From positions 97,746,171 to 97,810,170 of the forward strand of contig OY986438.1 of the NCBI GenBank assembly GCA_963920525.1: a stretch of DNA of 64,000 bases. The letters run 5' to 3'. A model generated the notes under the pieces. That model saw only the letters and a list, made by a program, of their open reading frames with translations. It made no database searches and had not been told where the DNA came from. Source of the DNA: Dichetophora obliterata. Taxonomy: Eukaryota > Arthropoda > Insecta > Diptera > Sciomyzidae. Position numbers and translations under genes: made by a program. Positions 1 through 11,370 of the stretch are shown here, one piece after another (the stretch's first letter is position 1; each line of letters begins with the position of its first letter).

Positions 1-300
1 TGATAATATTGATTACATTGTTATCGCTTTCCTTAAATTTGGCGAATTAATAAATTGCATATTATTCGCATTTGCATTTTCCTGTTTTGGAGAAATTTAT
101 ACTTGAATGCAATTTTTGAACTTTTTCAAAAAAATTAATATAAGGTTTTATATCTCGGGCACCAGAAGTGTTACTGAAGATAGTTTTCTAAATTCGGATT
201 CTGCAAATAGTTTTGAACGAAACCCTGTACATCTGTTTTAAAACAGCAGAAAAAAACCACGATTTTTTCCCCTATTTTTATATTTAAAAAAAGTTACTTA
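1..300. repeat. left arms of a foldback repeat
   Basis: Bases 1-135 are the inverted counterpart of about 1135-1250 (shared words include TTGCATTCAAGTATA and CGCCAAATTTAAG). Bases 135-300 are the inverted counterpart of 480-660 (shared word GGTTTTATATCTCGGGCACC). The arms have diverged by roughly 20 percent by eye. This looks like an old foldback or palindromic mobile element whose left end lies outside the window. Confidence 0.6.
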
Positions 301-479
301 AAGCATGAAATGTAACAATTTTGTTCATATCTCCTTTATGGTTATTATTTCATTAAAACACTTCTTAACAACAATTGCTAAGTCAAGTGAGACCAATTAA
401 ATGGCAAACTCAGGAACTCAAAATTTTAGTGTAACATTTTTGTGAATGCTGATTTGAGGAGTTTTAACGAAATAATAAA

Positions 480-1250
480 TATCATACTAGGAAGGAAAAT
501 CGAAATAAGAAAAAAAATCGTGGTCTTAACCTGGTGTTGTTAATTGATACTCTTGGACAGGGTGTTGTTCAGATATATTTGAAAAATCTAAATTAAGGAA
601 ATTATCTTCGGTACCACTTTTGGTGCCCGAGATATAAAACCTTATATTAAATAAAGTTTTTTCTAAATGACCTTGTTATTTATTACGTTGATTGTATATG
701 ATTTAAATACAAATTCTAAATATAACATAAGCATAAAGACTAAAGTAAAGCAAAAATACAACTACAAATGTGAGAATGTGAAATGGGAGAAAAACTGAGA
801 AATTGACACTTAAAATCTCATCGCCTCTGTGGTGCAGTGCGCTAGTGCGCGTTTGCACGGCTATCACAAAGATTTCTGATGAAGCTTTTCAATTGCAATA
901 AAATCAGCCAGTGATTTTTTCCTTTTCATATTGAAAAAACGTTGCTGTTGTTGTTGTTGTTGTCTCTTTGGAAAGATTCGTTAAAAAAATTAATTGTTCT
1001 AACTTTGACCTAAAGCTCAATAAACGATTTTAAACTATCGAACAACTAGAATTTGTATTTAAAATCAAGTATGATTTAAACTATCAAATATTTAGAATTT
1101 GTATTTAAATTATATAAAATCAACACCTTATTTTAATTTTATTAAAAAACATAAAAAATTGCATTCAAGTATACATTTTTCAAAAACAAGAAAATGCATG
1201 TACAAAAAATTTGCAAGTTATTATTTCGCCAAATTTAAGAAAAACGCCAA
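480..1250. repeat. right arms of the same foldback repeat, with insertion
   Basis: Bases 480-660 and 1135-1250 pair with 135-300 and 1-135. The DNA between (about 660-1135) is a second palindromic unit: 700-720 (GATTTAAATACAAATTCTAAA) is inverted at about 1090-1110. Its right half (960-1110) recurs in the opposite direction at 19620-19770. At 820-860 there is a TGGTGCAGTGCG word resembling a tRNA A box, but no B box follows. No protein-coding signal is visible. Confidence 0.55.
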
Positions 1251-2000
1251 CACTATAAATCAAAATCGCCAAAATTTAGACTCGAGTGTACCTTTAGATT
1301 CGAATATCCTTCGCACAGGACTTTGTGAGTAAAAATCGTGAGTGGCATCGTGTTTGCCAAAATATTGTTAGTTAAAGTCTATATTTACTTTTGCTTTAAG
1401 ACACATGTAGTTTTTGTTACAAAAATCAAGGCATTTTGAGATTTGAGTGATTTTTTATTGTTTTTCATAAAAAACAACTTTGTCCTTGCGAGAGAGGAAG
1501 AGCTCCATATTTTTTTCTAAAAATTTTTTGGGAGATCTAATCACCCAGTACAACTTTTGAGACCTCTTAGAATACGATCTTTTACTTACTTCTCCCTAAT
1601 GCATCGCCAGCAACATTAAAAAATTTAATTTAAATAAGGGCTAAATTTTGAAGGATTAGTTAATTTTTAAGTTAACTTCAAAGGCGTCTAGGAGATCGCC
1701 ATTTATGAATTAGTACTCCATATTGCACCGAAAACAGCATACAAAAATATTTTTCGTTTAAAAATGGTCTTATTTTGGATTCCAATTTTTTGCAAGTTTC
1801 AACCTTTTTCCCGCTTAAGGCAGTATTCTAGTGTAGAGTCCCGAATTTCGAACCTCTCTTGATGGTTTATAAAAAAGAACCACTTAATATTTTTATTTTT
1901 CATTCGTTTTAGCACTTATTTATTCATATCTTCAGAATATATAAAAAAACCTAGCTTAAACCCAGCGCATTGCTGCCGCGGCCCCGTTGCCAAACTCGAA
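1251..2000. other. no recognisable feature
   Basis: AT-rich sequence with only short chance frames. I see no domain, repeat structure or RNA gene here. Confidence 0.5.
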
Positions 2001-2004
2001 CAAA

Positions 2005-2345
2005 ATGTTATCAGTTAAACTGTATATGTAAATTGTGGTCGAATACTGAATTCCATGGCTGTGCGACCTATAACTCAAAAGCTGTTGAATTTCTCAAATT
2101 AAGGTTAACGCCATACAAAGCTATCAGTAAAACTGCATGAGTAAATTGAGTTCGAATACTGAATTCCGAGGCTGTACGGCTTATAACTCAAAAGCTATTC
2201 GATGTCGCAAACTTGGGTTGTATGGGAGGTGCCATGCTCCTTTGTTCAACTCCCATAAAATGTTATCAGTGAAAAATTGGTAGAGCCGTTTCAGAGGAGT
2301 TCTGCAACAAACACCGTGACACGAGATTTTTATATATTAGATTAA
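2005..2345. repeat. diverged tandem repeat, two units of about 115 bp
   Basis: A block containing TCGAATACTGAATTCC followed by TATAACTCAAAAGCT occurs at about 2007-2093 and again at 2122-2205, separated by one period of about 115 bp. It is followed by TTGTATGGGAGGTGCCA at 2218-2234, a word that recurs in the 55.1-55.4 kb repeats. The block ends with a stretch resembling the tail of a dispersed insect repeat. It does not code. Confidence 0.5.
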
Positions 2346-2789
2346 AAAAATAAAAATTTTTAACCATCTTGACACGATTTGAACCCTTCTTGTCATCTGA
2401 AAAAAAGAATTGTCGTCAAGTAAGAATCTCATAGCCATTTTTTCCGAAATGACGAATTTTTTAGAAAAAGAAAGTAATTTTTTCGCCTTTTTCATAGTTT
2501 AGAAATTTTTTAAAATATTAAAAAACAACATTTTTACATAATTCTAGTCCGGGTCATAGAGGGTTATATAAAAAAGGACTCACAGTAAATTTTAAATTAA
2601 TCGGTCCATTAGAACTTGAGACATCATGTCAAACTTTTGGAAATAGTGGATTCGAGAAAAACGCGTTTAAAGTTTTTAAGTTTCAGGAAGTCTAACTGAA
2701 GACACTTAAGTGGCTATTACTTTTAAAATAATTTTCGAATTTCAAAATATTCCTGTTTTTAATATTTCAAATCTCTACACTAAAATACG

Positions 2790-4264
2790 CTAGATGACGA
2801 TGAAGACTTTGATGAAAGTGATGATGAAGATATTGGTTATGAACCAAATGACAGTGATGATGATGCCTATAAAAGCAGTGAGAGTGATGTTGACTTCATT
2901 GAAGAGGAAACCAGCAATATTGTTTGAAAGAACCTAACTGTATACGACAAACAGTCTCTTTATTTCGGATGTCTTTAGGTAGCATATTACGTCGTTTACT
3001 TTAGTTATGTATAGTTACAGAAATTTCTTGTTTTGTGGTTATTTAAGGTCCGACTGTGTTTGCGTCATCACGCTGCGTCGACACTATGTCTGCTTTTCTC
3101 TTATTCATCGAGCCCTTTGTTGTTGATATGACCAACTTATACGGCTAACGTAAATATGACACTACCTTGAAGAATGTTGATATCGTGAAGAAAGACATAA
3201 TCTTTGTGCTCGCGATAAATTAGGACAGATTCGCACTATATTCGATAAATGGTGCGTATGTGTATGAGCAATTATTGCCTTATCGTGGCCGCTGTCCATT
3301 CACCCAATACATTCCTTCGAAGCCATGCAAATATGGCATCAAACATTGGGTGCTTTTTGATGCTGAAACATACTATTGAGGTTTATATTGGTCGAGACCT
3401 CAATTGTACTCCTGAGATCAACCAGGGTGAACTGGTTGTTTTGCAGCTCACAGAAGGGATGAATGGAAGGAATGTGACCTGCGGCAATTTCTTTACAACC
3501 CATGGCTTTGCAATGAAACTGAAGTAACGGCAAATGACAATTGTTGAAGCAATACGTTAAAAATCGCAAGGAACTTCCTCCGCTTTTACTCGAAATGAAA
3601 ACGAAACCACTATACCTTTCGGAGTTGGCATTCGACCAGTCTTGGTGCCACTTTGGTTTCTTATGTCACAAAGAAACGTCGCTTTGTAACTTTTCTGAGC
3701 ACTATACACAAGAAAAAGAAAGTGACTTAGAACAACGTTCAAAAGAAATAAGAAATAATCAACTTTTACAATGCAGCAAAACGTGGTGCGGATATAATGA
3801 ATGCGATGGTGGGGACCTATCGCTGCAAGCGTAAAGTAAATCAATGGCCCGTTGCAGTCTTTTGCAACATGCTCGACATCTCGGCGTTGAATTCATATGT
3901 GCTCTTTATCAGTATGAATCCACTTTGGAATTATAAGAAAAATAACTTACGAAGACGCCTGTTTTTGCTGAAACTTGGCCATTCGCTTGTGGTACCACAG
4001 GCTAAGCAGCGGGAGCGCACACCTAGAAGCACGTCTGACTTAACGGTAGTAAATGAAATTCGTGGCGTTCCACCACCACCGTCATTAGTGTCGCAAGCAA
4101 GTGGACCATCGCGACATCGCTTGGAGTATCATACGCCGTCAAAGAAGCGCGCAAGGTGTCACATATGCCCGCAAGCACGGAATGCCAACATTCAATGCGA
4201 CAAATGCAAAAAGAAAGTTTGTCCGGAAGACCGTTTCATTGTATGCGAAACATGTGAAACATAA
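2790..4264 (+). pseudogene. piggyBac-family transposase relic
   Basis: A decayed piggyBac transposase, normally a DDD cut-and-paste enzyme that inserts at TTAA. The order fits the family: an acidic N-terminus rich in Asp, Glu and Ser (2790-2925); a middle frame with the family-like stretch DKLGQIRTIFDKW near 3215; NCTPEINQGELVVLQLTEG with TCGNFFTTHG near 3405-3500; ELPPLLLEMKTKPLYLSE near 3570; and an MNAMVGTYRCKRKVNQWPVA block from 3797. The frame then runs to 4264 and ends in a Cys-rich tail (CHIC...CDKCKKKVC...CETC), like the C-terminal zinc-binding domain of piggyBac proteins. At least three frameshifts and several stops separate the parts, so no enzyme can be made. TTAA-bounded terminal repeats were not located. 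Family assignment rests on motif recall. Confidence 0.75.
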
Positions 4265-4282
4265 TGAATTCTTTATACACTA

Positions 4283-5587
4283 GGTATCATAGATCTACGC
4301 TCCCATTGAACAAAAACTTTTCTTTAGCTACAAAATTTCGAAAGACCTAACATTTGTTTCAATTTATTTCAACTATTTGTTGTGCACATCACTAATGATG
4401 CTGTGCACATATTTTTTCGAATTCGTTAAAAGAGCGTTGAAAATAACGACACTGATGATGCCACAGTTTTGCAATGCAGGCTTCAAAGTGTACGCTCATT
4501 CCTTTCAATCAGTTGTTTTGTGCTAGTTCTGTGCTAAGTGACCACCATTTCATCTTCACTAAAGTAAAATACATATTAAAAAATTTGAAAAAATTCATAC
4601 GGATAAAGTTTTTTGTTTTTCAAAAGTTTTATATAATAAATAAAGGTTGATGAAAGAAAAATAATTTTAAAACTTTGGAAAGATGGTCAAAATTATCGGC
4701 AAATAGGAAGAACTATTGGAAGAGCATGGACATCAGTGCGAACAGTAATTCAAAACTTTGAAAAAACCGGAATAATAACTTCCAAACCAAGATCTGGCCT
4801 TCCTTGCAAATTAACGGATAGGGAATCTCGAAGTGTAGTGTCCCTTATTATTGTAAGAAGAATCCAAAAACAATAGCGCTCCAAATAACGGCTGATGTCA
4901 ACCAAAAGTTTAAAAAGACAATTAGTGAATCCACAGCCAGAAGAATTTTAAGAAGAGCCAGCTATGGTCATGTCGCCCGAAAGAAACCTTTCATCTCCTT
5001 GGTAAACCAAAAAAAACGTATTGATTTTGAAAATAAATATGTAAATATGCCTCCTAACTTATATGACTAATGTACAATGCTTAAAAAATTCTTCATACTC
5101 CGCCACAATCGCCAGATATAAACCCAATAAAGCACCTATGGGCATTACTAGAGAGAAAAATCCGTCAGCGAACCATAACTAGTAAGAAAATGCTAAAGGA
5201 CGTGCTCGAAGAGGAGTGGGAGAAGATATCGTCTGAAGAGACCACACACCTGGTTAATTCCATGCAAAATAGGCTCAAAGAGGTTCTCAAACGTCGAGGC
5301 TATCCAAACGGATACTAACTTTGTGCTTAATTTTTTGTTTATAACTATTTTATTTATTATTTTTCTTAAGAGCGTAAATTTTGAAGTACAAGTTTTTAAA
5401 ATTTTGAGTTATTTTTGTAGTTTCTATAAAAACTATGATAATGTGTTTCCAAAATAATCTCATATTTTAAAGTGGCTGAAGTAATATATATAAATTAATA
5501 AACATATATAAACTTAACACGAATTTTTGTTCTTTTTTTTAAAATTTGTATAAACTGAACCTTTCAAGAGCGTAGACTTATGACACC
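4283..5587 (+). mobile_element. deleted Tc1-like DNA transposon
   Basis: Terminal inverted repeats pair CTAGGTATCATAGATCTACG at the left with the reverse complement of CGTAGACTTATGACACCTAG at the right, flanked by TA duplications (4281-4282 and 5588-5589). The interior holds remnants of a transposase on the plus strand. Near 4685 is an N-terminal helix-turn-helix stretch (GQNYRQIGRTIGRAW, then VIQNFEKTG). Near 5105 is the C-terminal signature SPDINPIKHLWALLERKIRQ. In this last motif the usual NPIENLW has NPIKHLW, so the third catalytic acidic residue is lost. The central catalytic part between about 5040 and 5095 is deleted. It sits just after the piggyBac-like relic, probably inserted into it. 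Confidence 0.8.
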
Positions 5588-5589
5588 TA

Positions 5590-6055
5590 GTCTGTATACT
5601 TTTTACATATCTTTTTATCTAGTTCTAATCTCTTTTTAGTACTGAATTTCAATAAAAGTTACTTTTTTCATTTTTTATATCAATAAAAGCAAAAAAATAC
5701 TAAAAATACTGCATTGTGTAGGGTGGGTGGTGTGAAGCGTTTCGCTTTTTTTGGAGGCTCACAGCACCCGCAAAAATTATAATTTTTAACGGTTTTTGGC
5801 TTAAATCGCAAAAATTGACATTTTTCTTAATTCCTATATGCTCGGATTTGAACATTTTCGATTTCGGCAAAAAAATATGGAGATACTTCGAAAATATTCA
5901 ATGTTGCAATGAAAATGTTGCACTTCACCAAAAGAATCTTTCCCTTTTTATGTATAAACATCAATATAAATCGGTTTAATGGCCTCGGGCAGGCTCCTAA
6001 GTCAGCAAGGTACTAAAATGCTGAATAAAAGTCATAGAATCCAAATTTTTTTTAT
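5590..6055. other. AT-rich flank, no gene seen
   Basis: Between the Tc1-like element and the zinc-finger-like fragment. A short GC-richer stretch near 5715-5770 could be remaining piggyBac-end or other repeat sequence. I see no frame with a recognisable domain. Confidence 0.4.
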
Positions 6056-6180
6056 TCATCGCTGATATCGATGCTGACAAACGATGTCGCAGTTTCGACA
6101 GGTGTAGTAGCCACGGTTGCCTATGTCGATGCATTTCAAGTGATATGGCCGGCCGCATTTGTTGCAATGAATTGAAAAAT
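6056..6180 (-). pseudogene. PHD/RING-like zinc-finger fragment
   Basis: Read on the minus strand, about 40 codons ending in a stop at 6056-6058 have the spacing C-x2-C-x4-H-x2-C-x11-Y-x-C-x2-C, beginning HCNKCGRPYHLKC and continuing YYTCRNC. This is the second half of a PHD-type finger or a related cysteine-rich domain. The frame is closed by a stop 5' of the motif and there is no Met, so it is an exon or relic. It lies near a piggyBac-like relic on the other strand and could be the cysteine-rich C-terminus of another transposase. Function is unknown. Confidence 0.45.
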
Positions 6181-6577
6181 GACAAAAAACACTAAATACG
6201 CATTAAAACGGAGTTTGTGGGTGAAACGTTTCATTTTGAAAACACGACTGACATCACACAACCATTCGATAGATATTTCACAAAAACTTTTTTTAAGAAT
6301 AACATTAACCCGAAACAAATGCCATATGGCAACGCAAGCACAAACACTTAAAATGTGCTTATTTTAGTTTAAACCATTTTATATTTGCGTTAACAGGTCA
6401 TTCTGAAAATTGAAAAAAAAAAATTACTCAGGGTGATTCGGGTTAAACCAATAAGACTAATATATTTACCTTGATTTGTGTTGAGTAGTTGGCATAATAC
6501 ACGATAAATTCACTCGATCAAAAAAACTTTTGGAAAAAATTTTTAGCACTCTTTTGGAAGAGCAACACAATAGAGTG

Positions 6578-6826
6578 AAAGAGTATTCACGATTCAGTGT
6601 AGTTGAGGACTTGTGCACTTTACGAACAAGATATACGCGTACGTCAAAAATCTGCACAAGTGCTTTTCTACTATTGCCTTGAAATTTAGCAGTTATTGTG
6701 TGCAGTACTTGTGTGCATTGAAAAATTTTGACAGCTTTGAAATAGTGATGGTAGTGTGTTCACGAAAACCTAACTGCACAAGTCCTCAACAGCAATGGCA
6801 AGTGCACTGAATAGTGAATACCCCTA
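6578..6826. repeat. MITE-like inverted repeat, about 250 bp
   Basis: TGAGGACTTGTGCAC at about 6603-6617 is inverted at 6775-6790 (TGCACAAGTCCTCA). The pairing extends outward over ATTCAGTG and GTATTCAC words to about 6578 and 6826. The interior has no coding potential. Target duplications were not resolved. Confidence 0.5.
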
Positions 6827-8432
6827 ATGTACGTCTGAACGCTTCGCTGTATCATGAAAAGCTGTGCGGCAATGAAAGCAATACGTGACGGTATGACACT
6901 TGGTTATATGTAAGCGCGCTCAAGAGACCAAAAAATAGAGAAGCGTTTTACAAGAGTTCAAAACATCTATTGAAGTAAATTTTTTTTAAAAACAGGTATG
7001 CATCTCTTTTTTAATGTAATTGTTCTTTAAAATGAGTTAACACACAAAAAAATCGGATTAAAAGTACCAGAGTTGTATTGTTTTACTTTTCGAAAAATGT
7101 TATTTTATCTCTTGCTTCAATAAAAAAAAATTTTTTGAATCCAAATTTGAGATGAAAATTGCAATGAAATGTTGTTGAAATATTTTCTGAAACAACACTT
7201 AATACAAATGAGGAGTGTGTGTTCAAAAGTTCATATACAATAATTTTTAAATAAAGGTGTTTTTACCATGGTTTAGCACTTAAAATATTTAATCCTATCA
7301 TTTGCACAAAAAAAAAATTAAGAAAATCATAAATTTTTCCAATATTTTGCTCATTAAAGTTTATGTTTCTGTTCAAAAGGGCCTAATATGCATATTGAAA
7401 AATTGCTTTGAAGATATCTGAACAAAAGGGACTAATTTCCATACAAGGTTTTAGTTTTAGTCATCAAACGGTCTTTTCAAATGTTTTTTAAAGACTCAAT
7501 TACAAGTTTCCCTTTAAGGTAAGAAACTGATTATTCAATGGATAAAAGTCCTCAATGAATCCTCATTACTACAATGAGAAACCGACGAAGAATGTGAACG
7601 CATTGAGCCCGACATAGGGCACTTACGTGTTTAATGATTTAATTATTTCTGTGAAAACTTCTTATGTATATTATATTGTTGTGTTCATTTTATATAATGC
7701 TTAAAAACCTTATCAATAATGCCTATTTCTTCAGTGACTGCACAAAAGGACATCTTTTTAAAATTTGAAATCTCTATAACTTTGAAACCATTAAAATTTT
7801 TTCTCCATGCTTGCATCATATATTAGCTGTTGGTTTCAGAACTGTAAGCACAAAATCAAATACAATAAATTGTGGGATTACGTTGCTTACTCAATCCCCA
7901 AAAATACGAAAATGCAAAAAAAAAACGAAATAACGGAGTGCTACAGCATAGTCTTTAGCTATTTTTTGAAAGAAAATTACAAAAAACAAAACTCGGATCA
8001 AAAAGTAGTAGCTGTTGACTCTTGATGTTTTTTTCAAAAATCCTCAAAGTGCCTGTATTTGGGCATTTCAAACACAAAAATAAAAAATCATAAGAAATTT
8101 AAAAAAACTATATTTATCATTTAAAATGATTTCAATAATTTTAAAAATATTTCTGATTTTCGTTTTAAAAAAAATGTAGTACTAATTTATATAGTAATTT
8201 TAAATATTTTAAAATAGTTACTCTATAACATATTCAAAGTGAAATATAACAGTTAAACATTTCAATTGACGTTACTAAACTAGTAATTAATACGCTTATT
8301 AAATGTTTCTGTTCTAGTTATTAATATTTGGGAAAAAACAACAAAGAATGTGAATGGACAATCTTGATCACAAATGTATTTAGTTGGAACTGCGACCACA
8401 TTATAGTAATTTGAAAATCAAAAGTTTTTATT
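6827..8432. other. no recognisable feature
   Basis: About 1.6 kb of AT-rich DNA. The longest open frame (7807-8025, plus) has low-complexity composition and no domain that I know. I see no RNA gene or ordered repeat. Confidence 0.45.
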
Positions 8433-8755
8433 AAGGCTATTCTCAGTTTGAATACGCTTGTCTGCTATTTGTACGATATGTTATTTGTACGACAATTTAC
8501 GAAAGAGTATTTTGCTTTGTTGTTGTTTTGCATGCAAACGCAAATACGCAAACACGCGTAAATAAAAGTAGCTCTTGGACGTGTTTTTTGTGCCCCGCAT
8601 TTTTATGCTCTGATTTTAGCCGCATAATTACATACATCACAGGGTTGCATAATTATTGAATACGACAGTCGCATGACAGCGTGCTCACAGTTTACACAAT
8701 AACAAATGCTATAAATACGATTTGTTAAATGTACTCTTAAACTGTGAATAGCCTT
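8433..8755. mobile_element. 323-bp MITE, copy A
   Basis: Non-coding element beginning AAGGCTATTCTCAGTTTGA and ending with the inverted AAACTGTGAATAGCCTT. It is flanked by a 3-bp duplication ATT (8430-8432 and 8756-8758). A second copy of the same length lies at 58221-58543 in the same direction. The internal sequence, including GTTGTTGTTTTGCAT and ACACGCGTAAATAAAAG, is shared along the whole length. It encodes nothing and must have been moved in trans by an unidentified transposase. Confidence 0.85.
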
Positions 8756-9330
8756 ATTGTTTATATAAGCTAAAATGCGAGAGGCGATATTGTGGTATTT
8801 CGAAATTCGGCTGCGATGTCTTAAGCTTTAATAACAGCATCCTGTAGCTCTTCTTCCGCTACATACGCTTGTGCTCCTTGTAGTGTACCATTCATGACAG
8901 CCGCACCATCGTAACCCTGCCCTAACATAAACGCCGAAGTCCTTATATTATTTATGATCCGAAAGCATAGGTCTCAATTTGTGTGTTTTGTTAACCTTTT
9001 GTTAACGACGGACGCGTGTTATTAACGTCCATAACAAAAGAAAATCATAATAAGATGACCACAGAACACAACAAAATAAACTTTAAATCCACATGTCTAG
9101 CAAAATATCGGAATTTTTTGACAACACTTTATCTGATAAATTTTTGTGGCGTTAGTACAACAATAACCCAAAGTTGAAGGTACAATGTAAAAATTTTGCA
9201 CAAGACTTTTTTTAAATAAAAATTTCATATAAAAATGCTGAAAAACTGCGATTCTCCACTGCGCGCAAGCGAAAGCAAAAAAATAAAGTTACTTTCGACA
9301 ACTTTAAACTTTTGAACATCATTGTTAAAT
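8756..9330. other. no recognisable feature
   Basis: AT-rich sequence with only short open frames. I see no domain or ordered repeat. Confidence 0.4.
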
Positions 9331-9700
9331 AATGATTAGTTACTAATCGTAATCATTAGTTATTCGACTATTTTTTTTAAAATAGGTGAAATAATTGATT
9401 AAGCACAATTCTTTTCTGTTTGTAATCTTAATGTAATAATAACTTTTATAAATAGTCGAAAAATAATTACGACTACTTCAGATTACGAAAATAATCAAAA
9501 AGATTCAAAAATAATCAAGAAAAATAATCCGACTACTTTTATAAATTATTTTTTATTCTTTTTGAATATATAAATAAATTCTTAAAGTAGTCGGATTATT
9601 TTTTCTTGATTACTTTTGATTCTTTTTGATTATTTTCGTTATTTCAAGTAATCGAAACTATTTTTTGATTATTTGTAATCGTAATCAATTACTAATCATC
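9331..9700. repeat. palindromic element, about 370 bp
   Basis: ATGATTAGTTACTAATCGTAA at the left recurs inverted at the right (AATCAATTACTAATCAT). Near the centre AATAATCCGACTACTTT (about 9522-9538) faces AAAGTAGTCGGATTATT (about 9585-9601). The whole is a long imperfect hairpin made of short GATTA/AATCA words. It is probably a foldback MITE. Confidence 0.6.
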
Positions 9701-9828
9701 AACTTCTCCCGTTAGGAACATATAATAATTACAATTCTTTTTAAAATATAATGATATTGATTACTAATCGTAATCGCAATTTAACAGCTTACCAAATGAT
9801 AGCTAAGAAAATAATTTTGATTTCACCA

Positions 9829-10036
9829 AGTGCTGGTTAAGCACCGTCGGTTTTTTTGTATTTATGTAATCTTGTCAGCTGTTCCTTCGATTAGGAGCTA
9901 ACCGAAACCACAACTTGTCGTTAACTTAATCAGCACTTAACTGACAGTTAAGCCTTAACCGAACATTGAGAAAGAGCTTTTTTGCTAGCTGCTGGTTAAA
10001 GTTCTGATTAGTGCTTAACCGGACATTGAGAAAGCG
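9829..10036. repeat. small repeat cluster, possible MITE
   Basis: TTAACCGRACATTGAGAAAG occurs twice in direct orientation (about 9955-9974 and 10016-10035). CTGGTTAAGCAC at about 9831 is opposed by GTGCTTAACCGG at about 10011. No coding potential is seen. Confidence 0.4.
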
Positions 10037-10039
10037 GCC

Positions 10040-11157
10040 CTTAAAGTATTAATATTTTTGCTAGTGACGAAGAATTCTATTAACTTAAAACCAGTATCCA
10101 AAAAAGTTCTTAGCTACCATTTGATTTTTTGAGTTTTAAGCCAAAAACCCAACTCAATACCCCTCTGTGCAGCGTGTACTTCGTTAAAAATTATATTTTT
10201 TAATTTTTTTTTTAAAATTCTTAAAATATGAATAGATAAGTTATAAAATAACTGATAGTAAAAATATTAATTGGTTATTTTTTATCGACCGTCAAAAGAG
10301 GGCCAAAATTCGGCCCACCACACAAGAATACTGCCTTAATGCGATACATTCAATATTTTTTCGATTGAATACAGTTCCAAATTTGTCTTAATGTTTATTT
10401 AACCTTTTATAAAACAGAGCTGATATTTTTACCACCAACGTTTTCGGTGAAATACGCTTTAAGAATATGTTACTTGTTTTGTATTCTTGAAATATACCAC
10501 CTATGTTGGTGGGAAAAATATTCCCTTTGCCCCTTTATTCCCTTTTTTAATTAAATGAGTACTGATAACTTTCGGGGTAAAATCACATCTTGTTCAAATT
10601 AAACAAAAAATTTGTGGAAATTTTGTCCCTCTAATATTTAAAAGATCGCACTCGGTCACATTACAGCACATGTACTTTGTTCTTAATTACAACTCCAAAA
10701 TGTAGAGCTATTTAATGCACATCAAAATTAAGTAAACTAAATTTGTGTGTAGTCGCTACTTTACATCCTGCAATGTATGCAGTTATTTTGCCTTTGATTA
10801 AACTAAATTTTCTTAGGCATTTCACAAAATATTTTTATGGAGACATTATTTCTACACTTGAGAATTTTTGAATTTTAGGACTCTACAACAATGAATCTTC
10901 ATTATAGCCAATTTCTCGTACCGCTTTCCAAAAATCAAAAACTGAGCAAAGCAAAATTAAATACAAATTTAAATAGAAACTTATGCCTTACTATATAGCT
11001 GAGCAGAGAACAATCTGCGCTGTGAAAATGCTAGCTTAAATGCAGCAGCAATACTATATTTTATTATAGAAGCATACGTATTTTTGCATCCTTTACATTT
11101 TGCAGAGCTATTGTGCAAAAATAGATATTTTAAATGTCTACAACTTCATTAACACTT
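10040..11157. other. 3' flank of the RabGAP gene
   Basis: No open frame with a domain is seen. For the minus-strand RabGAP gene this is the 3' untranslated region and beyond. AATAAA on the minus strand at 11060-11065 (TTTATT on the plus strand), about 95 bases past the stop, is a plausible polyadenylation signal. Confidence 0.45.
11060..11065 (-). terminator. candidate polyadenylation signal
   Basis: Canonical AATAAA on the minus strand about 95 bases after the stop codon of the last RabGAP exon. The distance suits a short 3' UTR. It is not proof of cleavage there. Confidence 0.4.
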
Positions 11158-11370
11158 TTAATTTTCCTTATTTTGCATCAACGTAGAATGTATAAAATTA
11201 AATTTAGCACTATCGCCAAAACTGTTGACTCTTTGACAGTCCAACACCTCACTTGGCTGCTGTGCTGGCACCACTATATTGCGCAAGCTATCAATGCTGT
11301 TACGTAGTCGGGCGGCTTGAAATTTCGGCGGTAACTTTGGTGAGCCGCTCATTATGAATGTCTTGAATTC
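11158..11370 (-). CDS. GAPcenA: RabGAP exon 10, alternative C-terminal tail
   Basis: The exon follows a good acceptor (pyrimidine-rich, ending TTGCACAG just above 11370) and is read in phase 0 as [17 protein letters not shown]..., ending at a TAA at 11158-11160 (70 aa). It joins to the donor CAG/GTAGCC inside exon 9. The tail contains a basic, Pro-rich start and no domain that I know. It has no counterpart in the vertebrate protein as I recall it. It could instead start its own small protein at the internal MSGSPKLPP Met, but the matching donor, phase and acceptor favour splicing. Confidence 0.7.
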   Translation of the reverse strand, partial: EFKTFIMSGSPKLPPKFQAARLRNSIDSLRNIVVPAQQPSEVLDCQRVNSFGDSAKFNFIHSTLMQNKEN

